Below are positions 22,897 to 33,700 of a stretch of 64,000 nucleotides of DNA, piece by piece. Where the stretch lies: positions 373,533-437,532 of the forward strand of contig BLZA01000057.1 in the NCBI GenBank assembly GCA_013423385.1, written 5' to 3'. Under the pieces are notes generated by a model. It searched no databases and was not told the origin of the DNA. It worked only from the letters and a program-made list of their open reading frames with translations. The position numbers and the translations under genes were made by a program. Origin of the DNA: Naganishia liquefaciens (Eukaryota; Basidiomycota; Tremellomycetes; Filobasidiales; Filobasidiaceae). How positions within the stretch are numbered: position 1 is the stretch's first letter; each line of letters opens with the position of its first letter.

Positions 22897-25800
22897 CACT
22901 AGTGGCTGTATAATCTCTTTTTGCTGTGTAAAAAGTAGTGGATCCGTAGAGGATCTTGATATCTCAGCTGATGACATTGTTGCCGAGTGCACCAGCTCGT
23001 CCGCCCAACCCACCTAGTCACTTATTTCCGCCTGTGATTCTGCGTTCAGACTTTTCGACCGAGACTTTGTTCCGCTCAACCCCTTTGGGGTCCGGATGTC
23101 CCATTGACGAGAACCCAGTCTGCTCGTCAAGCAATCGATTCAGCTGTTCATTCTTGGTCCTCCAACGTTGCGTGGTATGCTCTTCTGGCTGGGCAAGCAT
23201 AGAGATGAGTTGAGCAGCAACTTCTCAAGCAACTTCGCAGTACTTCTGCGACCTCTGTGGCGGCTTGGGGCGGCTCGATCTTGCCGGCAGCTTTCCCGGC
23301 TTCTGCTTGCAGGCTTCTGCCCGGGCGGAAAATGCCGGCATTGCAGCGAAGCAAATCAACAAGCGTCCCGGAGATCCGAAACGAAGAGGCTGAAGATTAG
23401 CGCGAAGCTCTATGCTGCTGGCCGCCGGGGGTTCGAAATTGAAAGGTCCTCCTCAAGCAATTTCTCGAGCTGGACAGGAGCGCAAATGTAGTTGTCGGAG
23501 ATTCTGAAAGCAGTGCCATTCTCTGATAGCTTGCGTTGTAATCACTGTGATACCATCTTTGCCCAAGAGCTGCTCAATAGCATACGACAACGAAAGAGCG
23601 AGTCGCTATGCTTTACGGCCTCCCGACACTAACAGTTGAGATCTTGATAGGAGGAAGGTGCCTGTAGGACCCGCTGTAGACTAGCTGTAGGAGCGCTGGG
23701 CTGGCTCGTTCCGATGAAGAATGTGACCAATGCTGTACAATTGACTGTAACTGCACTCCTAACTGTATCTTTCTCAGTTGCTATGCTGTACACTGGTAAG
23801 ACAGCATTCAACATCACAAAGGATTTGTCAAGAATTCAAGGTAACTTGTGATTTAAGCCATTCTTTGACCTTTGTTTTGAACGTCGAATGCTAGCATTCA
23901 AAAGCTAAGGCCGCGGCCAAAGACAACGCTCTGGCATCAATCACCTGTCTTTCTTCCCTCAAGTTCTGGATGAGCATTGCCAATAGCTGGTCTTCATGCT
24001 TCGTGGAAAATGCTACATGCTTACATGCTTCGTGGGAAATGCTACGAGAGACGCGAATCGCGCGCTGTACAACAGCCCGATCGAAGCGTCCGATCCCTTG
24101 AAGTCGCCGATCAGTTTTCACGATCGTCGCCTCAACGGTCCCAAGTTCGGTCGGCTCGATTGCGACTGCAGAGCTTCAACTATTCTAGCTGATTCTGTAG
24201 CGATACGGATAGCTGAAAGTTCACATAGCTGTCAACATTCACAGTGGCTGTAGAGATACCAGCTTATCTGATTCGAGCGTGCATGTGTTTCATACTGGCC
24301 GACTCAGTGGTGGCTTGGGACCTGACCTGTGGATCGAGCGGGTATCGGACCAACCGTAAAGCCCTCTTCACCACGCCATCCGATACATCATCTACGCTGT
24401 CAGGCACCTGATCAGTTACAAGCTCAGGACCAGTGACACAGCTGCTTCCCAGATTTTTCAGTGAGCTCCATTACTCCAACGATTCACCGGTCCCTGTGTC
24501 AAGGAAGAATAGTCTCTAGCAGCTTCGCAGGCTCTAGCAAAGCGTGCCCTTCCAATCAGCTTCTCAATCAGCTTCTTGATCCATCATCCGATGAGTCGGT
24601 CCAGGCAGAGCGCTCCGCCGTCTGTCTTCCGCAGGCGCGGTCCTCGTAGGAGCTGTCGTAACGTTCCTCGGAGGGATTTTGTGACGAAGATACGCTATAG
24701 TCCCATGTGTTCCCAACACCGAGCGGGAGCGATATTGAGCGCGAGCAAGGCCTCACGCTCAGCCCCTTTTGAAATGCTTGCGACGGTTTGCCACGGTATT
24801 GCATCTTGCTCAAGGGCTTCGTCGTCTGGCTACCATGTATTCCCTGTGGATCTCGAGAATTTGAGAGATCATCGAGATGCTTGGAACAGTCAGCTAAACC
24901 ATCTTTTGGTCTAGACCCTATGGCATCAGTGCATCAGTGACGATTTGGAGGACCGGACTAGTCGAGGGAGGAGTTCAGGAGCCAAGGGAAAGGCAAAAGC
25001 AATGACAATAGCACCGATCGCCCGTGGATCACTGAACGAGCTGAACAAGCTCTTCCAGTGTTTACCAGTCTACCAGCTGGTCTACCACTCGACCTTTCTA
25101 AAGCACTGAACTTCCCCTGTGACATGGTACAGAACTTCAAACGCCGGCGGCGTTAATTTTTTTGCATTTGTACCACCAATACCATCGTTATACCTAAATG
25201 GTCCTGTTTCTAATCGGCGATAATCCCTCGCGGTGTTAATGCGACGGCAGCAGCAGCTGCAGCACTACTTGCTACCCCTGAGATCTCCCCTACGCAACGA
25301 TGAGCTTAGAGCTCGTGGCAGATAGCTATTTGATCAAGAGCTTGGCAAACGTCGTTCCTTCCAGTTCGTGAGACAAAGATACACACGCCCCTGCCAGATT
25401 TCCAGGGCTATCTGTAGGACATGTCAGCGCCCATCAAAAGAAGCGTATGGAACAGACGTGGCCTCCAATCTTCCTTTCATCCTCGTAACGAATTCCGTCG
25501 AATCTAATCCAGGGGCACAAGCCTACGGCAAAACACATCGAATCTCGTTATTCGTGCACACAGCATCGTTTCGGGGCATCACACGCACTGCGCGCGTACC
25601 AGGCAGTCGAAAACGTGATGTTCCTTTCGCTATGGCAACAGCAGCGGCCATGATATGGAGCAGAACTCTTTATCGACTGCGTCGGAATGGAAGAGTTCAC
25701 CAGAGCGGTGATTATTGAAGAAAGACATAACCACGTTGTAAGCAGCTTTGTTAGCTCATTTAGAACGCGCATTATCTTGTTTCGTCAACCAGCTTGTGAA

Positions 25801-26016
25801 TCGCTCAGCTTCCTTCAGAGACGCGTCGAAAACGATCGAAGCTGCACACCGGCGCCGCACAGGCCGCAGCATAGAAAATGCATCAACCTGATCTGTCGTT
25901 CTATCGAGAATGGTGAATTACCTTCTCTCCCTGTTTCAATCGTCCTCAAGCCATACCGCGCGCACTGACTACTGCCGGAACGACTCGCTAAACAATCGTC
26001 AGCCACTGCTTGAACC

Positions 26017-26343
26017 ATGTCTTACCACTCGCAACCGTCATCCCAGAAAACGCGGCACTACGCAAATCTCGCATCAAAATTGCAAAACCTGCAGCGGGAG
26101 CTCATGGTGACGGAGAGTCATATGAAGGGCATGTCAAAGCAGCTTGATGGCATGGCCAAGTTTGGCGCTTACAGCGGTGCTCAGTAAGTCTTACGAAGAA
26201 CGCGGGATTGGTCAACAGATCTTTGTGCCAATAATGCTGATTCCTGTCGCTCTAGATTCATGGCGGCATCACGCTTAGTAGATGTAGACCTACAACGTCA
26301 AGCAGCCGAAGATCTACATACCACAGAAATTCGGCAGCAATGA
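26017..26343 (+). CDS. HSK3: DASH/Dam1 kinetochore complex subunit Hsk3
   Basis: Small subunit of the fungal DASH (Dam1) ring that couples kinetochores to spindle microtubules. Two exons, 26017-26183 and 26256-26343, are split by a 72-nt intron with donor GTAAGT and acceptor CTCTAG. The phase-2 junction restores a Gln codon, giving 84 residues. The sequence 'KTRHYANLASKLQNLQREL' then 'KGMSKQLDGMAKFGA' and 'QFMAASRLVDVD' follows the Hsk3 pattern: one coiled coil with an N-terminal 'hYnqLa..L..Lq..L' helix, the 'msKQ' stretch, then a short F-M-A-A-S-R helix. Length is close to the ~70 residues of the yeast protein. It is easily missed because neither exon alone is striking. It lies alone at the edge of the gene-poor island and converges with the large nuclear protein gene. 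Confidence 0.85.
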
Positions 26344-26778
26344 GCTGCAGGCGGGGCCGCCAGAAACCGGAGACGCTGCGGGAAGGGGTCACTGACGGGT
26401 AGATTTCAGTGTTGAAGGAAATCCTGGCGGGGAAACGTGATCGTTGTATATGTTGGTCTGCAGAGGCCTTTGGCGAATCTAAGTTGTATTATGCCAAAAT
26501 ATGTTGTATCGTACGTGTATAGACCCGTCAGATCATACGAGCGTCGTCGAATTAGAGGAATTGGCTATCTCGGTTGTTGCTGGACGTGTTTGGCTTGCAT
26601 CGCTCTTCGTGCTAAAGTTCTTTTCAAGCCGTGGGCTTTTCCAAGCTACGGCACGGTCAACACGATTCGTAACAGCCTAATCACCTCCAATCACAAAGCT
26701 AATCACTAGTGGATCTGAAGTATGCAGGATGTAGAACATGCTGGAAATATACAACGCGTTTGTGTTTCAATTATAATA
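26344..26778. other. convergent intergenic spacer
   Basis: This spacer holds the 3' regions of Hsk3 (+) and the ~1,450-residue nuclear protein (-). It is AT-richer than its surroundings, with no feature recognised. Confidence 0.5.
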
Positions 26779-29700
26779 TCATTGCGTAGCGTGCTTTGCA
26801 CCGCCCATACTCGCTTCAAGGACTTCTCGAAGGCTAGACTTTCCACTGACGCTGCGTCGAACACTGAGTCTGCGGAGTTCATGCGAGACGGGTGAGTCCG
26901 TCTTGTCGCTGTTTGCATATTCATCTTTCTCAAATGATCGCTCGAAGGACTCAATCATGCTCTTGACTGAAGGCGAACCGTGTGATGAGCCTAGGCTGCG
27001 ACGTGGAAGGCTGAGAATGGGTCGGGACGATGAGGCGTCGGCTGTTACAATTCGGCGAGCGACCGAGCTGTTGCTCGAAGCCGATCTCTGCAATTGTTGT
27101 CGAGGCGGAAGCGGGGTCGCATCCCGCTGCAAGATGCCCTCGAGCTCTTTGGCACGTGCCAAAACTGAGGCTCGGCGAGGAGACATTGCTGATTTATCAG
27201 GGCGCAGTAATTGATTCACCGTAGAAGTGACGGCTCTCGGCGCAATTGGGGTTGTTGAAATCGATGTTTGCGTGGATTTCTGCGGATGGTCATCGGAGGG
27301 CATCGAGCTCGGGGTCGTTGACTCTGTAGCTGCCGAGTCTTGAACGTCTCTCTCTGCATGACCTGAAGGTATAATAAGCTTCGGATCCTTTGGCGCCCCT
27401 GCGCTTCTCGCAGGTTCGAGGATCTGAAGAACACTCCGCCAACCTCTCGAAAGGATGCTCTTCAGCCTTCGTGACGAAGAATCTGGCACTGCGGCTTCGG
27501 GACACTCGACGACATTCAAGTCGTTCGCCTTGAGTCGCTTCGGTGACCTTGCTGTCGTGGTCGGAAAGACAAGTGGATCGTCGACGGTCGCTGACGCAGA
27601 TTTACGTTTGCGATGCAGCGTGTTGATACGCAGAAGAAGGGTTTCCCTGAAAAGGGGTCAGCTTAACTCGCGCACCAAGCTTCGACGACTTACGTGGCCC
27701 ATTCATCTCGAAGCTCGTATATACCTATACGCTTCACCTTGCAAAGACTATGCACGACTTCCGTGCTGTCATCTGCGTTCCACATATGCTTCCCCTTAAC
27801 GTCATCTTTGGTCTTCTTCTTGTATATCCGCTTGTAACAACGCTCCAAATTCTGCCAATCCTCGATTGTCCACTGCCCAAAGTTGACTCGGCCTTTTCGC
27901 AGGCTTGCTGGCGGATTATTTATGCTCGACCAAGAACCTGGCATCGGAAATGGGGAGTACATCGGGATTTGGCCATTGTCTATGGGAATGGTCACACCGA
28001 GCTCCAAAGCCGTGTTGTCGACCAGTTCGAGTTCCGCCTCCTGAAGTAACTCGGCAGGAGTGAGTGACGATGCAGTCTCGGCAGTCTGGAAGAATTGAGA
28101 TATTCTTCGCCTTCTCGGCGAGGCCTTGACATTCTCGGGTAGGGGCAAAGAGACACCTGACGTTGTAGAACCAGGACCGTCGTTGAGGTAGCAGTGATGC
28201 TGATCAAGACCAATCAGTAGCTGGCTAACGCAGCCGGACAATTACTTACTAGCTTCAACAGCGCAGCAGCTCTCGCAGCGGCCCTGGGATCCTCGCTCGT
28301 GACACTGATAGACGAGACGGATTCTCTGAACAGACGCCTTGAGGTCGTCTCTCGAAAAGATAAGGGGGTGGCAGACACGGTTGTAATGGGTGCGGAATCC
28401 GTTACCTTGTAGAGGGTCCGCGACTGGAAGGGGCTGTCCGCATGGAGTACATTCGAGGGGGGATTGGGGACAGAGTCTTGTTCCGTAACCGGTGGATTTT
28501 CGGGTGGAATGTCTATCGGTTCCTCGAGAGCGGCATTGGCGGCTTCGGAGACTGTTGTTGCAGCCTGTATAGCTGTTTGGCTTTTATTCCCCGCATTTTC
28601 GTTATGCTGATCATCTGCGTCCGGATGTGTCTCTTGGGTTAGCCGCTCAGCGAGCAGATTTTCACACTGATCCTGCTGTTCGGGTGAACCGGAATCTCGA
28701 ATCTCGCTCCCTGCTTGTAATCGGGATTCCTCCTGCTCTTCATCAGATTGTGCTTCCGGAGCCTCTACCTGTGCTTCCGCGCTGTCCTGAGCCTCGCCTA
28801 CGGCGATAGTCTCGGTCTCTTCCCCCGGAACGGTGTGGAGTCCATCTGCCGGTTCGATTTTTACAATTTTCGGGTTGAGAGGCAGTCGCAGCAGGATCCG
28901 TCCCACCTTTTTCTTGTTCACAATCAAAGGTTGGTCGAGCCTGGACTCTTCCTGATTCTGCTGCACGGTTTGCAATTCTTGGGCGGTGTTTGGTTCTTCC
29001 AGTGTTGGCAGGGGTTCTTCAGTCGGCTCGGGCTCGTCAGTGGCCTCTCCACCTCGTGTATTAGCGAAATCCTCCGGCAAAGCTTCGGGAATCGTAGGCA
29101 CATCGACTGTCTCTCCGACTAGGTCCTGGCCGGTATCTCCATCCTGGCTAGACATTGGACTGTCCTCCCTTTCGAAAGCGTGCCATTCCGTGTCGGGCAT
29201 ATAATCGACTGCGGCGTCTTCTAGTTGATGCTCTTTCGGCGAGCTGTGCTGCGCTGGCGGCGTTATTTCAGCGCCTGAGTCATCTTCTTGCGCCCGCCGG
29301 GGGGTCGACTGGCGGGCAGTGAAATTCTCTTCGACGGACGGTTGACCGACTTCTAGGCCGTGAATCGTCCCAGTCGATGCTTGCGCATCTGTGGTGGAAT
29401 GCAATTCTGGCAAAGGCGATGCAATCCTCCAGCGGACCGGCGATGGGCGAATTGGTGAGGATGCCATTGCCGTTGGACTGAAGATGGAGAGATTCGCCGA
29501 GATCCAGGGAGAGGATCCCATCGCTTGCGTATGCGGGCGTTGCTGCGACGCACGGCTGGACAAGGGCGTAGACAGGACCGCTGGCTGGCTGAGAGTTTCC
29601 ACGTTGTCTTCAGGAAGAACAACCTCAGGTGAAGCCTGGGTGTTTGGCACATCTGCCGTAGGTGGTGAATTGCTCTCTGCAGAAGCCTCAGTGTTCTGTT

Positions 29701-31695
29701 GGGCCCAAGGAGTATACCATCAGAGTCGGTTCCAAGACAGCCACGTCGGACTCACCCCACTATTCTTCGGCTCCTGTTGTCGGACCGTATCCCTCCGCTG
29801 TTCCTGATTAGCCCTCGATTCGACAGATGCACGTCCTCCAATTGAACGCCTGGCGCTGGGAATCAAAAGCAACGGATCCTCCGTCGGACTCGCTGGTCTT
29901 TGCGGGATATCCAGCAGGCCGACTCGCTCTACCAATTCGAGCGGCGCAAGCGATTGCCTTGGCCGACGACGACCGCTCGGGGTTCCGCTCTTGGGTGCAG
30001 ATACCGATAGACTGTGTCGCGTGCGTTTGACAGAGCTAGCGGTAGTTTGAGTGGATGGCAGACTGCCAGTAGATTTCCGTCCTGAAAGGCGTCTTGTTTT
30101 GGAAACCACTGGCTGCTCCGAGGCTGATACCGAGGCTACAGCTTTCGATGTTCGCGGTCGACGCTTGGTCGTCTCGCTCGGTGCAGCGGTTGAGCGTCTT
30201 CTCGACTTTGCCGTTGCGAGCTGTGCGCGTTGTTCGGACGAAATGCTTTCCCGCACCGCTGCTGCGAGAGACACATCCGGTGAACTCGGAAGAACAACAT
30301 CTGTAACGCTGGAGTTCTTGATGCTCTTGGTGGACTTTCTAGCCGACTTTCTGGCCCGCGGGTTTGGCGAGTTCTTGGCGTGGGCGGTGAGGGTGGCAGT
30401 CAGCCGCGACGGTGTCGCACTCGCTTCCGGCCGCTGTGACGGTGTTCGCTTCTTCGACACGGCGATATGCTGTGACTTTGGCGTGGACGCAGCGACGGGT
30501 AATCCTGGGGATCGACTCTTTGATTGCGAAGCTAGACGGGCTGATCTCGAGGGCGAAGGCTGTGATACAAGGGTCTGGCTCTTTTCGACTTGTGGAATAG
30601 ACTGAGACGCCGAAGCTAGTGAAGTCTGAGAAGCCAGCTAGACATGCTCGACATGATCAGTACTGCTTCACGAAACCTTAGCAGTCGACTCACCACCTTC
30701 GAACCACCTCGAGGCAGGTCCTCCCTCACCTGATCTTCCGTGACGTCGACCTCATCACCTCCGTCGTCCTCTGTATCCGAAGCCTGAAATCCCGCTCGAA
30801 TGCCCGTCATCGTCTCCTCCGTCAAAAGCTGTCCGTCCAAGTGCGAATCGTCCATGATCATCCCAATCGGACTTGATGGGCCGTATAGAGGCACCATGAC
30901 GTCCTGCCCGCCCTGCAGCGCGAGCTCGAGATTCTCTTCTCCTTGAGCCGGATCCTTGGCGAAAAGCGTGCTACGACGGCGGGACGACGTGTCTGGCTTT
31001 GGTGTTGGCTTGTACAGCGAGGCGAGTCTTGACGAGCTGGAGCGATCCTTCATCGAATTTTCATTCGAGGCTCCACCTTCTATACGATTATCTGCAAAAG
31101 ACGCCCCGAGGATGCTCTTTCGCGACAGCGCATTTGTACCATGATTCCTCATGCTTCCATCGCGCAACACTGCCGCCTCCTGCTCCAACGAATCCGCCAT
31201 AAGACTCGCAAACCCATCTTCTCCTTCCTCTTCCTCTGATTCATTCCATAGATCCTTGTACGCCGGCAATTGTTGCTCCATCAAGAGACTTTGATCCCCA
31301 ACGGCGACGAGCCGTGGCGCAAACAGGGTTTGATCACCGAGGGGGACGCGGTTTACTCGTTTCAGCTTGCTTCCCATCGCTCCCTTGCGTACCGTGCTCG
31401 GCGGTGTATTCTCGTCCCCGGTCTGGCGCTGTCTCGGTGTTGCGCTTTTGCTGGTCCGAGAAACGGAGATCGACATGGGCGGCAGCGCCGGAATTGTCAA
31501 TGCGAATGGCGTCCCCATTTCGGCTTCCTCCTCCGGTCTTAGCGTGGTCGACCGTCTTTTGAACCCCTTCTTTCCGGCTCGAGAGGACGAGTTTGGTGAA
31601 AAGACGGCTCGGAGCGGTGACGAATGGACCGGTGAGTGCTGATATTGGTTGTAGTCCGAACGCATGGACGTCGAACTTGGTGTCGGCGACTCCAT
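26779..31695 (-). CDS. ~1,450-residue disordered nuclear protein with one conserved W-rich segment
   Basis: Unrecognised. ATG 31695 (ATGGAGTCGCCG) opens an exon joined by short introns near 30660, 29720, 28250 and 27690, all in phase, to a stop at 26779. Most of it is Ser/Thr/Pro-rich with many S/T-P sites and basic patches (ARKSARKSTKSIK), typical of cell-cycle-regulated chromatin proteins. An early conserved-looking block contains 'GDENTPPS' and 'PLGDQTLFAPRLVAVGDQS'. The only clearly folded-looking part lies about three quarters along: 'NFGQWTIEDWQNLERCYKRI', then 'TEVVHSLCKVKRIGIYELRD' and a final helix 'ETLLLRINTLHRKRK'. The W-x4-D-W-x2-L pattern looks like a small helical domain, reminiscent of SANT/Myb repeats without matching them. 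No catalytic motif is seen. It could be a kinetochore, replication or checkpoint scaffold. Function is left open. Confidence 0.75.
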
Positions 31696-31785
31696 TACGA
31701 GCGGGAGTTTTGCAAGATATACACCAAGCTGCCCTCCTATCAAGAATATCGGTATATGGTGGACTGCAGGATCAGGGGCGGAGGA

Positions 31786-31847
<62 letters not shown>

Positions 31848-32332
31848 AATGATGGCACTGCATGTTGTTGTGGTTGATGCATGTTCCATTGTTTACTTTG
31901 TCGACTAGCGCGTTTCAGGTGCGCTTTCTCTCGGAGACGCGGAGGTCTTTTGGTGGTCGGGTTAGCAGCTAGGCTGGCTGTCAGGTCACGGATCAAGAGC
32001 TAAGGCAAGTACATAGAGCACGAGATGCACTACGACATGACATCGAGAACGCTACGTTCAGGTGCGATTGAGGAACGCATAGGCGGGAGATGACCTCAGG
32101 ACTTGGCATCGCGAACCGACATGCAACCAGATTTCAGATCTATCCCCGCTCCTTACTCATTCCCAATCTCCCTTCAACCTTCCCGCACAGCCCGACATCT
32201 CGCCAGATGCCCCTCGCTCTCGGCATCGACACTCGTCCCACTGCTTCGTCTGTGTCTCACTCTTCCCATCGCGAGACTCTTATGCATTTCTATTCCATTT
32301 TTTCCTGCATCATCGGCACAACGCATTCTCAT
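31696..32332. promoter_or_regulatory. upstream region of the large nuclear protein, with ATG/CAT microsatellite
   Basis: This holds the promoter and leader of the minus-strand nuclear protein and the 3' end of ATP19. It contains the long trinucleotide repeat listed separately. The frame containing the repeat is open into the gene, so an N-terminally extended protein with poly-His is formally possible. Confidence 0.5.
31786..31854. repeat. (ATG)n / (CAT)n microsatellite
   Basis: About 20 perfect ATG units are followed by an imperfect end (ataatgatgg). On the minus strand it reads CAT repeats, that is poly-His in the frame that continues into the nuclear protein, about 90 bp upstream of the preferred start. 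Confidence 0.95.
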
Positions 32333-33347
32333 CTAGTGCTTGTCGGCGTGTCCCTCCTTTTCGGCCTCGGCGACAAAGTTCTTGATGCTATGAAGCAGAG
32401 CGCAAATCTAGGGATGTACAAGTGGAATGGCGAGGTGAAACTTACAAGTCGGCTTCCTCGCTGATGGGATGACATTTTCGACGGACGATGAATGGTGACG
32501 TGGTTGATGCGAGGTTGACATGCGAGTTGGAAAGATATTCGGCGGATCGTGAAGGAGAGAGATCAATCAATCAGTTACATTTCACTAGCCAAGGAAAAGT
32601 ATTTTGAGGAGAAAAGAACTGTCATCGACGCCGGATCTTCTCGCATGTTGTCAAGTAGAACAGGATTCGATCTTCCAACGCGAAGTGACCATCCTTGCTC
32701 AACTGCTTGTGAGACTCTTTCCGTGCTGCAATGAGCACGTAAAGTGAACACAGGCTGAGCTATCAAGGCTTGAGCGACCTCTTCCAGCCCATCCGCAATT
32801 CCCGAAAATCCCTCTATCTGCCGCTCATATGATGAGCTCGCCGCGTATTGACGATCGACCACAGGTCACGCTTCCCGCCGACGCATCTCGCAAAACGTTT
32901 CCTCCCAACATCCGTCCGGATCCGTCATTCGAAAACCGCATCCTCCCGTCCTTTCCTCCCACCAACCACCTGCTCTCTCACCTACCGCCCTCCACACCCA
33001 GCCAACCAAAAAGAGAAAGGACAACCCACCTCGAGCTCGCCTCAATGTTGCTCTGCTCCTGGACGGGCGCCGGTGCCTTCTTCTCTCCCGAGGTAGCGGC
33101 CATGGCGATCGCTGCGGTAGAGAGGATCGTACCGAGGGCACTATGCGCGAAGAGAGAGAGAGAGAGAGAGAGCTTGAGCGTTTGTCCTCTCGCGTTTTGT
33201 TGCCTTGCGAGAGAGGGCAGCTTACAGGTACTCGTTCTGACGAGACGAAAGAAGAGAGGTATCAGCGCTTTTCGGAGCCTTTTTCGGGATTCATTCTGCC
33301 CGTCAAGAGCGCACCTTGATAGCTCGACCGGCGATAACGTAGGACAT
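32333..33347 (-). CDS. ATP19: mitochondrial ATP synthase subunit k
   Basis: Small inner-membrane subunit associated with the dimeric F1Fo ATP synthase of fungi. Five exons give 74 residues with all phases closing: 33347-33315 (MSYVIAGRAIK), 33236-33226 (11 nt, NEY plus part of Leu), 33140-33030 (ALGTILSTAAIAMAATSGEK), 32460-32446 (15 nt, completing S then EEAD) and 32387-32333 (IKNFVAEAEKEGHADKH). The N-terminal 'MSYxIAGR', the single membrane helix with a Gly/Ala face and the acidic 'EEADFIKNFVAEAEKE' tail are the family signature, and yeast Atp19 is of similar length (68). The third intron is 569 nt, far longer than usual here. A CT-rich polypyrimidine tract (GA repeat on the plus strand, 33150-33172) precedes the third exon's acceptor. 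It lies head to head with the acyltransferase gene. Confidence 0.9.
33150..33172 (-). repeat. (CT)n polypyrimidine tract in ATP19 intron 2
   Basis: On the minus strand about 11 CT units end ten bases before the acceptor at 33141, where a polypyrimidine tract would help define the third ATP19 exon. Confidence 0.8.
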
Positions 33348-33700
33348 TTTGCGATAGTGTGTAGAGTGATGACGCTCTCGCCGGTGTCTAGCAGCCACAG
33401 CGAGTTGACCGACTTGTGCATCGTTCCGACCTGGCGTCCCTCGCACGGGCGACGACGCAGCAATTCTCACGCCGACCGGAGAAGATGCTTACCTAACGCG
33501 CGCCCGTTCCGCCCCCCCCCCTTTGAGCGGAAGCAATATTGGTCGCGTGGACGGGGTGGCCGGTGACAATAAGTTGGCAGGGGATTCGTGCAGGATGACG
33601 AAACGCTAGGAAAGTGGCATCGACATTTCGCTAGTTTCTTCGCAAGAGGCTGCTTAAAGTATCTCGCTCGACCGTTCCGGGACGGTGCTGGTCTGCAAAG
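33348..33700. promoter_or_regulatory. divergent promoter, ATP19 / glycerol-3-phosphate acyltransferase
   Basis: A 353-bp interval lies between the two outward start codons. It contains a poly-C run near 33512-33520 and no factor site I can name. Confidence 0.45.

Larger units (their letters stand above)
21864..26016. other. gene-poor island with short repeats and decayed coding-like fragments
   Basis: Just over 4 kb separate the homeodomain start codon from the Hsk3 start. No continuous gene is visible. Several short minus-strand stretches read like protein without forming a gene: near 23.0-23.2 kb (NEQLNRLLDEQTGFSSMG), 24.2-24.4 kb (PDSVDDVSDGVVKRALRLV) and 24.5-24.8 kb (WDYSVSSSQNPSEERYDSS). 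The composition is lower in GC and the words tagctg/cagcta are frequent. The first part (about 21.9-22.6 kb) probably includes the leader and promoter of the homeodomain gene. The rest could be a decayed host gene or an old, unidentifiable mobile element; no reverse transcriptase, transposase or terminal repeat was recognised. Confidence 0.5.

Noticed and set aside
23430-23450. gggggttcgaa as a B box of a tRNA or SINE
   Set aside because: No matching A box or cloverleaf nearby and no tail or target duplication recognised.
21864-26016. Intact retrotransposon or DNA transposon in the gene-poor island
   Set aside because: No polymerase, integrase or transposase motif, terminal repeat or target duplication was recognised.
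31786-31854. Plus-strand poly-Met/poly-Asp proteins across the ATG repeat
   Set aside because: They are shadows of the microsatellite with no conserved flanking sequence.
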